Of a stretch of DNA of 57,384 nucleotides, positions 45,425 to 54,774 are shown piece after piece. The stretch lies in assembly GCA_902515985.1 (NCBI GenBank), contig CABXWY010000008.1, positions 1-57,384 of the forward strand, in the 5' to 3' direction. A program made the position numbers and the translations under genes. Below the pieces are notes generated by a model, which saw only the letters and a list, made by a program, of their open reading frames with translations, ran no database searches and was not told the DNA's origin. This DNA comes from an uncultured Pelagibacteraceae bacterium (GTDB lineage Bacteria; Pseudomonadota; Alphaproteobacteria; Pelagibacterales; Pelagibacteraceae). How positions within the stretch are numbered: position 1 is the first letter of the stretch; every line of letters starts with the position of its first letter.

Positions 45425-46004
45425 ATTTATACTTTTATTATTTTTATTTATATTAAATGGATGTATCGGAACTTCTTCGCAGGGTTTATTTGGTACCGGA
45501 GTAAGTGTAGCAATAGATCCGAGATCTTTAGGAACCCAAATAGATGATAATATAATGCAAAAAAATTTAACGGCCAGATTATTGCTTGAGAACAAAAAAT
45601 ATCTTTTATCAGTTAATTTGAAAGTCCTAGATGGAAGAATATTTCTTACAGGAAAAGTTGATCAACCAGAGGAAAAATTAAATATTACTAAAATAGCGTG
45701 GGAAACAAAAGGCGTAAGATCTGTACGAAATAATTTAATTATAAAAGAAAAATTTAACTTTAAGCAGTCAGCTACCGATCTTCTCATTACATCTCAGTTA
45801 AGAACTGCATTGATTTTAAACAAGAACATAAAATCAACTAATTACAACATTGATACATATAAAAAGAAAATTTATATTTATGGGATTGCTCAAACGAAAG
45901 AAGAGCAAAAAGAGGTATTAAAAGAAGGTAAATCAATACCGGATGTTAAAAGTATAATAGCTAGTATACTATTGGTTGAGGATTTAAGAATACAAAAAAA
46001 CTAG
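45414..46004 (+). CDS. BON-domain outer-membrane lipoprotein (DolP/YraP-like)
   Basis: A 196-residue lipoprotein: lipobox LNGC near residues 14-17, then two BON domains (about 50-115 and 118-190), with LLSVNLKVLDGRIFLTGKV and IDTYKKKIYIYGIAQT as their strands. E. coli DolP (yraP) has the same lipoprotein plus two-BON layout, lies a few genes from rsmI, and supports envelope integrity and Bam function. In E. coli yraN and diaA lie between them; here rsmI and this gene overlap by 11 bp. Confidence 0.85.
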   Translation: MKNKFILLLFLFILNGCIGTSSQGLFGTGVSVAIDPRSLGTQIDDNIMQKNLTARLLLENKKYLLSVNLKVLDGRIFLTGKVDQPEEKLNITKIAWETKGVRSVRNNLIIKEKFNFKQSATDLLITSQLRTALILNKNIKSTNYNIDTYKKKIYIYGIAQTKEEQKEVLKEGKSIPDVKSIIASILLVEDLRIQKN

Positions 46005-46294
46005 GATAATAAAATCAAAAGCAATTTACTCATAAACGACATTAAAATAATAAATAGTATAAAAAAGATCCACCACATTAAGGTAACTGCTTTATTTCTT
46101 TTTCTTCTGAGTAAAACAAATTCTTTATCGTCTAAATTTGATATATCTCTTTTTCCTTTTACTGGATAATCATAACTCCATCTCCAGATTGAATCGCCCA
46201 ATCTTTCGTCAAGTGTATTAAAATACCTTATCCATGCAGTTGACCAAATAAACACAAATCCAAAAATTATTAGAAGTAAAATTTCGGTAAGCAT
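46001..46294 (-). CDS. Small two-helix membrane protein of unknown function
   Basis: A 97-residue protein with hydrophobic helices at about 2-20 and 70-96 and a polar, aromatic middle (WIRYFNTLDERLGDSIWRWSYDY, basic RRKRNKA before the second helix). I do not recognise the family. It lies 4 bp after maeB start-side on the same strand (downstream of nothing else) and overlaps the DolP-like gene by 4 bp tail to tail. Its start is 4 bp past the maeB stop, so it is co-transcribed behind maeB. Confidence 0.7.
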   Translation of the reverse strand: MLTEILLLIIFGFVFIWSTAWIRYFNTLDERLGDSIWRWSYDYPVKGKRDISNLDDKEFVLLRRKRNKAVTLMWWIFFILFIILMSFMSKLLLILLS

Positions 46295-46298
46295 TTAA

Positions 46299-48587
46299 TT
46301 AATTAACTTTATCATAATTTATCACCCCAGCAGAATATGCTGCTACAGAAGCTAGATTTAGTATTTCAGATGTTGAGGATCTTAAGGGAACAATTTCTAT
46401 TGCTCTTCCAAGTCCAATAAGAAGTGGGCCAATAACCTTTGCGCCGCCAAGAGTCTTCATAATTTTATATGCTATTGCTGCACTATGTTGTCCAGGCATT
46501 ACTAAAACATTTGCTTTTCCTACTATTTCAGAAAATGGGTATAAATCTCTGTATTCTTCACTTAAAGCAACATCAGGTTGCATATCTCCATCAAATTTAA
46601 AGTCAACTTTCATTGATTTCAATATATCTACAGCATCTCTAATATGTTTGGTTCTACTTGTAATTGGTTGACCAAAAGTGGAATGAGACAAAAAAGCGAT
46701 TTTAGGGTCAAAGCCAAATAATCTTACTACCCTTGCTGCGGATATAGCAATTTCTGACATTTGTTTTGAGGTTGGATACTCATGGACCGTAGTATCTGCA
46801 ATAAACACTGTTTTACCTTTGTTAACTATCATATTTAAACCAAACATAATTTCACCTGGTCTTGAATCTACCACTTTAACAACCTTTTTAAGAGAGGAAG
46901 AATACCTCCTTGTATTTCCAGTTACCATCGCGTCGGCATCCCCACACTCAACCATACAAGAAGACCAGATAACTCTATCATTTCTTATTAACTTATCACA
47001 ATCTCTCTCGAGAAGACCTTCTTTCCGATGTAGTTTCTCAAATAAAAATTTTATATATTTTTCACGTAATATTTTATTTTTTGAGTTTACTATTTCAATA
47101 CCAAGGTTTTCACTATATCCAATTTCTTTTAGTTTTTTCTTAATAATTTCCTCTTTTGCTATAATTATTGGAATTCCTAAACCACCTTTTTTAAAAGCAA
47201 TTGCTGCTTTTAAAGTTTCCTCGTCTTCCCCATCTGCAAAAACTACTCTTTTTGGATTTTTTTTAATTTGATTATTAATACCTTGCATTATTGTAACTGA
47301 AGGATCAAGTCTTTGTTTCAATTGTTCAGAATAAATTTCAAAATTTTCTATTTTTTTTCTAGCTACACCAGTTTTCATAGCAGCTTTAGCTACAGCAACA
47401 GGTATTACGCTTATTAATCTTGGATCAAATGTTGATGGGATTATGTAGTCTTTTCCATAAGATGGTCTTTCACCCCCCATAGCTGCTACCACTTCATCGG
47501 GTACTCTTTCTCTAGCTAATGAAGCGATAGCATTTGCTGCAGCTATTTTCATTTCTTCATTAATTGTTTTTGCTCTTACGTCCAGAGCACCTCTGAATAT
47601 GTATGGAAATCCTATTAGATTATTTACTTGATTTGGATAATCTGATCTTCCAGTCGCTACAATTGCATCCTTCCTAACCTCTTCCACTTCTTCAGGTGTT
47701 ATTTCTGGATCAGGGTTTGCACATGCAAAAATTATTGGGTTTTTTGACATCTTCTTAACCATCTGTTTAGACAATATACTTTTAGATGATAGACCTAAAA
47801 AAACATCAGCTCCCTCTATTGCATCTGCTAGAGTTCTTTTTTTTGTATCTATCGCGTGAACAACTTTCCACTTATTTAAGTTATCTCTACCTTTGTAAAT
47901 AACACCCTTGCTATCTATCATAACAATATTTTTGTGAGGAACCCCTGTTTTTTTAAGTAAATTAGTACAAGCAATAGCAGAAGCTCCCGCTCCGTTAACA
48001 ACCACTTTTATTTTTTTTATTGATTTTTTCGAAATATCCAAGGCATTTATAAGTGCTGCAGTTGTTATAATTGCAGTACCATGTTGATCATCATGAAACA
48101 CAGGAATATCGAGTATTTCTTTTAATTTTCCCTCTATAATAAAACAATCTGGTGCAGCTATATCCTCTAAATTTATACCTCCAAAACTTCCTGCAATACT
48201 TTTTATGCTCTTAATAATTTCATTAGCGTCTGATGAATCTATCTCTATATCTATTGAATTTATATCTGCAAATCGTTTAAATAAAACTGCTTTTCCTTCC
48301 ATAACTGGTTTTGATGCAAGCGCACCAAGATTTCCCATACCTAAAATTGCTGAACCATTACTGATAACAGCAACTAAATTACCTTTGCTAGTATAATCAT
48401 ATGCTGCTTCTGGATTGTTTGATATTGCTTTTACTGGAGCAGCTACACCTGGAGAATATGCCAAAGCCAAATCTCTTTTAGTAGTCATTGGTTTTGACGA
48501 GATAATCTCAATCTTGCCAGATTTTTTATTATGATGGAAATCAAGAGCTTCTTTATCAGAGTAATGTTCAATTTTATTTTTTTTCAT
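46299..48587 (-). CDS. maeB: NADP-dependent malic enzyme with phosphotransacetylase-like domain
   Basis: A 762-residue two-domain protein. The malic enzyme part (about 1-430) has AYSPGVAAPVKAI, FHDDQHGTAIITTAALINAL and the NADP-binding VVNGAGASAIA; it oxidises malate to pyruvate and CO2. The C-terminal part (about 440-762) is phosphotransacetylase-like (ADGEDEETLKAA, NTRRYSSSLKKVV) and is usually regulatory, binding acetyl-CoA. It could supply NADPH and pyruvate from the malate used by the malyl-CoA branch at the left of the window. Confidence 0.95.
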   Translation of the reverse strand: MKKNKIEHYSDKEALDFHHNKKSGKIEIISSKPMTTKRDLALAYSPGVAAPVKAISNNPEAAYDYTSKGNLVAVISNGSAILGMGNLGALASKPVMEGKAVLFKRFADINSIDIEIDSSDANEIIKSIKSIAGSFGGINLEDIAAPDCFIIEGKLKEILDIPVFHDDQHGTAIITTAALINALDISKKSIKKIKVVVNGAGASAIACTNLLKKTGVPHKNIVMIDSKGVIYKGRDNLNKWKVVHAIDTKKRTLADAIEGADVFLGLSSKSILSKQMVKKMSKNPIIFACANPDPEITPEEVEEVRKDAIVATGRSDYPNQVNNLIGFPYIFRGALDVRAKTINEEMKIAAANAIASLARERVPDEVVAAMGGERPSYGKDYIIPSTFDPRLISVIPVAVAKAAMKTGVARKKIENFEIYSEQLKQRLDPSVTIMQGINNQIKKNPKRVVFADGEDEETLKAAIAFKKGGLGIPIIIAKEEIIKKKLKEIGYSENLGIEIVNSKNKILREKYIKFLFEKLHRKEGLLERDCDKLIRNDRVIWSSCMVECGDADAMVTGNTRRYSSSLKKVVKVVDSRPGEIMFGLNMIVNKGKTVFIADTTVHEYPTSKQMSEIAISAARVVRLFGFDPKIAFLSHSTFGQPITSRTKHIRDAVDILKSMKVDFKFDGDMQPDVALSEEYRDLYPFSEIVGKANVLVMPGQHSAAIAYKIMKTLGGAKVIGPLLIGLGRAIEIVPLRSSTSEILNLASVAAYSAGVINYDKVN

Positions 48588-48640
48588 CTTTTATTAAATA
48601 GATATACAAATAGAACTAATTTATAAGACTAATATGATTT

Positions 48641-50170
48641 ATGAATCTAATTAAGTCAACAAGCACATATAGCTTCTTTGTTTTAGTAAGTAGAATTTTT
48701 GGATACCTCAGAGATGTTTTAATAGCTATTTATATAGGCTCTGGACCACTAGCTGATGCTTTTTTTGTTGCTTTCAGAATACCCAACACATTTAGAAGAC
48801 TTTTTTCAGAAGGTACTTTTAACTCTGCTTTTGTACCAAGTTATATGTCTGAGCTGGACAAAGGAAAACAAAATTCAAAGAAATTTGCAAACAATGTTTT
48901 TAATTTTCTTGTTTTAGGACTTTTATTTCTCGTTTTAATAATAGAAATTTTTATGCCTATATTTATTTTTCTAATTGCTCCTGGTTTTACTGAAAGTGGT
49001 GAAAAGTTAGAAACAACAATCAGCTTAACCAGAATTACTTTCCCCTTTCTTATATTTGTAAGTCTATCTTCATTTTTTGGAGCAATTCTTAATTCATATA
49101 ATAGGTTTGCAGTTGCTTCTGCTGCGCCTATAATTCTAAATATATTTTTAATTTTAACTATTCTTTTTGCAAATCACTTAAATGATAATCTTGTATTTTA
49201 TTTGTCTTATGCGGTTACTGCATCAGGTATTGTGCAATTATTATTTTTAATTTTTTTTACAAGAAAATATTTTTATCCAAAATTTTCTTTTAAAATAAAA
49301 TTTGACAATAAATTAAAATTTTTTTTTAAAAAACTAATTCCTAGTATTTTTTCATCTGGAGTAACACAAATAAATATTTTGGTTGGAACAATTATCGCTT
49401 CTTTTCAAGCAAGTGCTGTTTCATATCTTTATTATGCTGATAGGATATATCAAATTAATTTAGCAATTGCAGGTATTGCTATAGGTACAGTCTTATTGCC
49501 AAATTTAAGTAAATACGTAGAACAAAATAATTTTAAAAAAATAAAATTTATTCAAAATAAATCCCTAGAGTTAAGTCTATTTTTGTGTATACCCGCAACA
49601 TTTGCGCTTCTAATTTCTTCGGAGCAAATTACTTCTGCACTTTTTGGATATGGTTCTTTTGATTACTTAAGTGTAAAAAATTCATCTGATGCTTTATTTT
49701 ATTTTGCTTTTGGATTACCTGCATTTGCTTTAATTAAAGTTTTTTCAAGTTATATTTTTGCAAGACATAATACTAAAACTCCATTTACCATTTCTGTTTA
49801 TTCAGTAATTATAAACGTATGTATTAGCCTATATTTTTTTCCAATTATTGGGTTTATTATAATTCCAATAGCCACAACAATATCCTCATGGTTCAATGCT
49901 ATTATATTATTTGGATATTTAATAAAAAAAAAATACTTTGTTTTCGAAATTAATTTAAATTTTTCTATTCTTAAAATATTTTTTTCGTCAACTATCACTT
50001 CTTTTTTATTTTATCAACTAATCACTTATTTTGATGATTTTCTAGTTTATGAAAGTGAATACAAACTTTTAACAATAATTTTAATTGTTGTCATAACATT
50101 CGTAATCTATATGCTTATATCAATCCTTACAAAAGCTTTCAAAATGTCTGATATTAAATTAAAGTATTAA
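48641..50170 (+). CDS. murJ: Lipid II flippase MurJ
   Basis: A 509-residue polytopic membrane protein with about 14 helices of the MVF family. The conserved start [42 protein letters not shown] spans about residues 18-58 and includes the charged residues (R18, D25, R52) of the central cavity. It moves lipid II across the inner membrane for peptidoglycan synthesis. It starts 53 bp from the divergent maeB and is followed by trpS after 5 bp. Confidence 0.95.
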   Translation: MNLIKSTSTYSFFVLVSRIFGYLRDVLIAIYIGSGPLADAFFVAFRIPNTFRRLFSEGTFNSAFVPSYMSELDKGKQNSKKFANNVFNFLVLGLLFLVLIIEIFMPIFIFLIAPGFTESGEKLETTISLTRITFPFLIFVSLSSFFGAILNSYNRFAVASAAPIILNIFLILTILFANHLNDNLVFYLSYAVTASGIVQLLFLIFFTRKYFYPKFSFKIKFDNKLKFFFKKLIPSIFSSGVTQINILVGTIIASFQASAVSYLYYADRIYQINLAIAGIAIGTVLLPNLSKYVEQNNFKKIKFIQNKSLELSLFLCIPATFALLISSEQITSALFGYGSFDYLSVKNSSDALFYFAFGLPAFALIKVFSSYIFARHNTKTPFTISVYSVIINVCISLYFFPIIGFIIIPIATTISSWFNAIILFGYLIKKKYFVFEINLNFSILKIFFSSTITSFLFYQLITYFDDFLVYESEYKLLTIILIVVITFVIYMLISILTKAFKMSDIKLKY

Positions 50171-50175
50171 TTCTC

Positions 50176-51177
50176 ATGTCAAAAAAAATTTTTTCTGGGG
50201 TTCAACCAACCGGTAACTTACATTTGGGAAATTATTTAGGTGCAATTAAAAATTTTGTTAATTTACAAAAAGACAATAAGAATAATTGTATATATTGTGT
50301 TGTAGATTTACATGCAATAACAGTCAAACAGGATCCTAAAATTTTAAAAAAAAATATAAGAGAAACAACTGCCACTTTTTTAGCTAGCGGACTAAATCCT
50401 AAAAAAAGTATAATATTTAATCAGTCGATGGTTCCCTCACATTCAGAAGGTGCATGGCTACTTGGATGTGTAGCAAGAATGGGTTGGTTAAATAGAATGA
50501 CACAATTTAAGGAAAAAGCAGGAAAAGACAAAGAGAAAGCTAGCGTAGGTCTTTACATTTATCCAATATTGATGGCTTCAGATATACTCTTATATGACTC
50601 AACTCATGTTCCTGTGGGAGAAGATCAAAAGCAGCATTTAGAACTTACCAGAGATATAGCTCAAAAATTTAACTTAGATTTTAATTGCCCTAATTTTTTA
50701 ATTCCACCCGAACCTTTAATACAAGAAAATTTTTCGAGAATAATGAGTTTAAAAGATGGAACAAAAAAAATGAGTAAATCTGATCCCTCAGATCACAGTA
50801 GAATTAATATCACAGATGATAAAGATCAAATTGTAAATAAAATTAAAAAAGCAAAAACCGATAGTGCCGAACTGCCAGAAAATGATAAAGAAATCAACCG
50901 TAGGCCAGAGTTAATGAATCTTTATGGAATATTTTCAAGTATTCAAAACCAAAATTTAGAATCAACAATAAATAATTTTAAAGGAAAAAATTTTTCGGAT
51001 TTTAAAAATAAATTAGCTGAGGTATTAGTTGAAAAAATATACCCTATATCTAAAGAAATCAATAAGCTTTTAAAAGATGAGAAATATATTGATGAAGTTT
51101 TAGAGTCAGGATCAATTGAGGCTGAAAAAATTGCTAAAAAAAAAGTTAATGATATCAAACAAAAAATAGGTTTTTAA
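50176..51177 (+). CDS. trpS: Tryptophanyl-tRNA synthetase
   Basis: A 333-residue class Ic synthetase. The HIGH-type motif is [15 protein letters not shown] (13-27) and the KMSKS loop [13 protein letters not shown] lies near 200. [15 protein letters not shown] is also diagnostic. It is full length and follows murJ by 5 bp. Confidence 0.97.
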   Translation: MSKKIFSGVQPTGNLHLGNYLGAIKNFVNLQKDNKNNCIYCVVDLHAITVKQDPKILKKNIRETTATFLASGLNPKKSIIFNQSMVPSHSEGAWLLGCVARMGWLNRMTQFKEKAGKDKEKASVGLYIYPILMASDILLYDSTHVPVGEDQKQHLELTRDIAQKFNLDFNCPNFLIPPEPLIQENFSRIMSLKDGTKKMSKSDPSDHSRINITDDKDQIVNKIKKAKTDSAELPENDKEINRRPELMNLYGIFSSIQNQNLESTINNFKGKNFSDFKNKLAEVLVEKIYPISKEINKLLKDEKYIDEVLESGSIEAEKIAKKKVNDIKQKIGF

Positions 51178-51222
51178 AAAAGTACTTCAAATTTAGGTAT
51201 TTATAACTATATATATATTAAT

Positions 51223-51765
51223 ATGTTCGTTCAAACTCAAAAAACCCCTAATCCCAATTCACTAAAATTTCTAATTGGCAAAAATATTTCAAATGTAGAC
51301 TCATTGGAATTTTCAGATAAAAAAAATACTGATAATGAGCTTATAAGAAATATTTTATCAGTTAATGGAGTAGAAAGTATGTTTTTAGGCTCTGATTTTT
51401 TATCTGTTAATAAAAATGAAAATATCGAGTGGGAAGATATAAAACATATTGTAATTTCTTTGATTAATGATTTTTTTGAACAGGGCAATGAATTAATAAT
51501 TGATAAAAAATCTTATATAAAAATAGGTGAAAACTATAAAGATATTGAAAAAAAGATTATAACTATTTTAGAAACAAAGGTTAAACCAGCAGTTGCCAAT
51601 GATGGTGGAGATATTAAATTCGTAAATTACAAAGATGGAATAGTAAAAGTAAAACTTCAGGGAAGCTGTTCTGGATGTCCAAGTTCAATAATTACTTTAA
51701 AACGTGGTGTTCAAAACTTACTACAGCACTATATTCCAGATATAAAGCAAGTAGAGGCTGTTTAA
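51223..51765 (+). CDS. nfuA: Fe-S cluster scaffold/carrier NfuA (NifU-like)
   Basis: A 180-residue protein with an N-terminal Nfu_N domain (FVQTQKTPNPNSLKFLIGK, 2-20) and a C-terminal NifU-like domain whose cluster-binding Cys149 and Cys152 lie in GSCSGCPSSIITLKRGV. It carries a 4Fe-4S cluster at a dimer interface to apo-enzymes; MiaB and Nth in this window are possible clients. It is 45 bp downstream of trpS. Confidence 0.94.
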   Translation: MFVQTQKTPNPNSLKFLIGKNISNVDSLEFSDKKNTDNELIRNILSVNGVESMFLGSDFLSVNKNENIEWEDIKHIVISLINDFFEQGNELIIDKKSYIKIGENYKDIEKKIITILETKVKPAVANDGGDIKFVNYKDGIVKVKLQGSCSGCPSSIITLKRGVQNLLQHYIPDIKQVEAV

Positions 51766-51784
51766 AGAATAAATTTTATTTCAA

Positions 51785-52915
51785 ATGCTTAAGTCCAAAA
51801 AAATAAATTTAAATCAAATAAAAAAAAAACTTATTGAAAAAGGTTTTATAATTACAAAAAAAAAAAATAGTTTTCTATCAAAAGATTTAAAAAGTTTTTA
51901 TTTTACCACATTAAGTAGTTTTGCTTTGATTATGATTTCTGCATTAATACCGTTATCTGTAAATATCAAAGAAGATATTAATGTAAGTAATTCTACTGTT
52001 GATAATAACTCAAATGTTAATTTTCAAAAAGTTTTAGACGGTAAATCTTTAGATCAAAAAAACGTTGATGAAGGACTAGATTTGGAGAATTTATTTGAAG
52101 ATGTGTTTTCAATTGAAGAAGTTCCAACCGATACCGTTAGACTAAGTGCTGAAACAATTAATCAACTTTTTAAAGATACCAAGTACAGCCTTACGGATGT
52201 TAGAAAAAATAAAATTGTAAAACCTATAAATCTTTCTTTGTTGCCTACTGAAATAAAAAATATAGAAAGTACAAAAAAGAAAAAGAATTTGTTTATAAAG
52301 ATTATTTTACCTTTAATTCTCGAGGAAAATAATAGAATTAAAGTTGATAGAAAAAAACTTTTTAAAATTCTTAATAAGAATATGAACTCAGAAACAGAAA
52401 AAAAATGGTTAAATTCAAAATTTAAGCAGTATGGAGTTTTAAATAAAGATTTATCAACTTTGAAAGTGAGAATGGATATTGTTCCTGCTTCCTTAGCAAT
52501 TGCACAAGCTGCCAAAGAAACTGGATGGGGTACTTCCAGGTTTGCTATTGAAGGAAATGCACTTTTTGGACAGTGGACATGGTCAGGAGAAGGAATAAAG
52601 CCAGCAGGAGTGAACTCTGAAGACGCAAAGCATAAAGTAATGAAGTTTAAAGTTTTAAAGGCATCAGTAAGAGCTTATCAAAGAAATCTAAATACACATG
52701 GAAGTTACAAAAATTTCAGATCCGAGAGAGCAAAAATGAGAGACAATGATGAAAAATTAGATAGCCTTATATTAGCAGACTATTTGGATAAATATGCTGC
52801 TACAGGCAAAGAATACACAAAAATAATAAAACAAATTATCAAACAAAATAGTTTACAGGATTTTGATAAGGTAAAATTATTACCTTCAAGCTTTCAATTA
52901 AAAAATATTATTTAA
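51785..52915 (+). CDS. Bax-like glucosaminidase (GH73) membrane protein
   Basis: A 376-residue protein with a basic cytoplasmic start, one transmembrane helix (about 40-58), a long polar linker and a C-terminal peptidoglycan-cleaving domain: VPASLAIAQAAKETGWGTSRF with the likely catalytic Glu245, then EGNALFGQWTW and AVRAYQRNLNTHGSY-type sequence. This order matches the Bax (mannosyl-glycoprotein endo-beta-N-acetylglucosaminidase) family. It would trim septal or sidewall peptidoglycan. The 3' end overlaps the polysaccharide deacetylase gene by 4 bp. Confidence 0.85.
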   Translation: MLKSKKINLNQIKKKLIEKGFIITKKKNSFLSKDLKSFYFTTLSSFALIMISALIPLSVNIKEDINVSNSTVDNNSNVNFQKVLDGKSLDQKNVDEGLDLENLFEDVFSIEEVPTDTVRLSAETINQLFKDTKYSLTDVRKNKIVKPINLSLLPTEIKNIESTKKKKNLFIKIILPLILEENNRIKVDRKKLFKILNKNMNSETEKKWLNSKFKQYGVLNKDLSTLKVRMDIVPASLAIAQAAKETGWGTSRFAIEGNALFGQWTWSGEGIKPAGVNSEDAKHKVMKFKVLKASVRAYQRNLNTHGSYKNFRSERAKMRDNDEKLDSLILADYLDKYAATGKEYTKIIKQIIKQNSLQDFDKVKLLPSSFQLKNII

Positions 52916-53976
52916 TCTAGTTTTACAGAAAACTGCAATCCAAACCATCGCCAACCCTCTGTATCATTTAAAGAACAGTTTATCCTACCTCTTCTAAATT
53001 TAAATTTATCTGAAAAATCTACAATTAAAATATTATTTTGAAATATTACTTTTGTTTTTTTCCATTTATCTCCCTCATCGGAAAAACAATTTATATTTTT
53101 AAGGTTTTTTTGATTTTTAAAAAATTCTATTTCTAACTTTGGAGGATTATTATTTATTATATATTTATCTTTTGGTATCACTTTTTTATATTCTAATGGC
53201 AATAAATCGATCACAAATTCAAATCTTTTAATATCACCGTATTTTTCATTTATAGGAAATCTTGGAAGTTCATAAGCATTTTTATTAAGATCTATAACAC
53301 CCGAATGTTGTCCAAAAGCATATTTAAAATATTTTTCAATAAATGATGATTGCTCAAAACTAAATTCTCCAAAAGGATAAGAAAAAAAAATAGGATTATA
53401 TCCCAAATTATTTTCAAAAATTTTTTTTGATTGAAGTATATCTTTTTTAAAATCTTCAAAACTTACATCTAATAAATACTCATGTGAATGAGAATGATTA
53501 CCAATAAATGCAAAACTTTCTTTTTCTATTTCTTTTATTTCATTCCAATTCATATAACCTTTTTTACCAATAGCCTCAGTTGATATGAATAATATAAAAG
53601 GAATTTCATTTTTTTTTAGATATGGCCAAGCACTTTCATAAAAAGAGGAAAATCCATCGTCTATTGTAAGAAGTATTAGTTTATCTGTTTTTTTTTGAGA
53701 AAATTTTTCTTCGAATTCTTTAGGATTCAAGAAATTGTATTTTTTTTCTGAGATAATATTCATATGTTTTCTAAAAATTTCTGTTCGAATATTCGTTGAT
53801 GGATACTTTATCTCATCAAATCTATGATACATTATTGATAAAATACCTTTATCATTCGCAAAAAATTTATTTTCACTTTCTTCCGAATTTGAATTAAATG
53901 TAAAAAAAAAGAATAAAATGAAAAAATTAATAATTGATGCGACAGGAAAAAAAATTTTTTTGGGTCTCATATTCAA
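52912..53976 (-). CDS. Exported polysaccharide deacetylase family protein
   Basis: A 354-residue protein with an N-terminal hydrophobic signal or anchor (about 12-28) and a NodB-type domain: LSIMYHRF (46-53), TIDDGF with the Asp pair at 105-107, and HSHSHEYL with His161 and His165 as metal ligands. The last 90 residues are beta-rich and of unknown role. Starts at 53976 or 53970 are needed to keep the signal sequence, so the 5' end overlaps the divergent tsaB by about 59 bp. Confidence 0.83.
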   Translation of the reverse strand: MNMRPKKIFFPVASIINFFILFFFFTFNSNSEESENKFFANDKGILSIMYHRFDEIKYPSTNIRTEIFRKHMNIISEKKYNFLNPKEFEEKFSQKKTDKLILLTIDDGFSSFYESAWPYLKKNEIPFILFISTEAIGKKGYMNWNEIKEIEKESFAFIGNHSHSHEYLLDVSFEDFKKDILQSKKIFENNLGYNPIFFSYPFGEFSFEQSSFIEKYFKYAFGQHSGVIDLNKNAYELPRFPINEKYGDIKRFEFVIDLLPLEYKKVIPKDKYIINNNPPKLEIEFFKNQKNLKNINCFSDEGDKWKKTKVIFQNNILIVDFSDKFKFRRGRINCSLNDTEGWRWFGLQFSVKLD

Positions 53977-54331
53977 TAAAAATATTTATACATCTACTTA
54001 CTCGAATAGTAAAAAGAATTATGATAAGTTGATAATATTAATTGATAAATTTTTATTAAATTACAAAACTTCTATAAATAAAATTAAAAAAATTTATGTT
54101 AATAGAGGACCAGGAAGCTATGCAGGATTAAGAAGCTCTTTATCTATAGTGAAAGGAATACATTTAGTTAAAAAAATTGATTATTATTCATTTAGTTATC
54201 TTGATTTTAAAGATCGAAAAGACAAAATAAATTCATCAGAAAACTTATATAAAGTTAATTATTTAAAAAATTTACCCAATTTATGTGACAAATTTAATAT
54301 CAAAAAAAATTTGATAAAACCTCTTTATTAG
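53918..54331 (+). CDS. tsaB: Short TsaB-like protein (t6A tRNA modification)
   Basis: A 137-residue ASKHA-fold protein. KLIIDATGKKIFLGLI (3-18) and NRGPGSYAGLRSSLSIVKG (62-80) match the start and the GPGSFTGLR motif of TsaB, and the last residues LIKPLY resemble the usual TsaB end. Typical TsaB has about 220 residues; most of the second half is missing, leaving a near-minimal protein. TsaB dimerises with TsaD through its N-terminal half, which is kept. The order tsaB-fur-miaB-phoH-ybeY matches alphaproteobacteria, but rimI, usually next to tsaB, is absent. Confidence 0.75.
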   Translation: MKKLIIDATGKKIFLGLIFNKNIYTSTYSNSKKNYDKLIILIDKFLLNYKTSINKIKKIYVNRGPGSYAGLRSSLSIVKGIHLVKKIDYYSFSYLDFKDRKDKINSSENLYKVNYLKNLPNLCDKFNIKKNLIKPLY

Positions 54332-54345
54332 AGTTAAAATATGTA

Positions 54346-54768
54346 ATGTCAGAAATGATAGAAAAAAAATGTGTTGAAAAAGGTGTAAAACTTACAGATC
54401 AAAGAAAAACTATTGCAAGAGTAATTTCTCAGTCAAAAGAAACATATGGTGAATCCGATCATCCTGATGTTGATGAGCTGTATAAGAGAGTATCTAAAAT
54501 AGATCCAAAGATTAGTATTGCAACAATTTATAGAACAGTGAAGCTTTTTGAGGAAGCGGGGATTTTAACCAAACATGACTTTAAAGGTGGTAAAGCAAGA
54601 TATGAAATTAACGATGACCACAATCACTTAATAGATATAAGAACTGGAGAGATAATTGAATTTGTTGATGATGAAATCGAGGAATTACAAAAAAAAATTG
54701 CGGAAAAATATGGATATGATCTCGTAGACCACAAACTTGAACTCTACGGTGTTAAAAAAAAAAATTAG
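54346..54768 (+). CDS. fur: Fur-family metalloregulator (Fur/Mur)
   Basis: A 140-residue Fur protein: winged helix with KLTDQRKTIARVI (about 14-26) and ISIATIYRTVKLFEEAGIL (56-74), then the dimer domain with DDHNHLIDIRTGEIIEF (88-104) carrying His/Asp metal ligands. It lacks C-terminal CxxC motifs, as in alphaproteobacterial Fur/Mur proteins, which often respond to manganese rather than iron. It starts 14 bp after tsaB. Confidence 0.93.
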   Translation: MSEMIEKKCVEKGVKLTDQRKTIARVISQSKETYGESDHPDVDELYKRVSKIDPKISIATIYRTVKLFEEAGILTKHDFKGGKARYEINDDHNHLIDIRTGEIIEFVDDEIEELQKKIAEKYGYDLVDHKLELYGVKKKN

Positions 54769-54774
54769 TTATTA

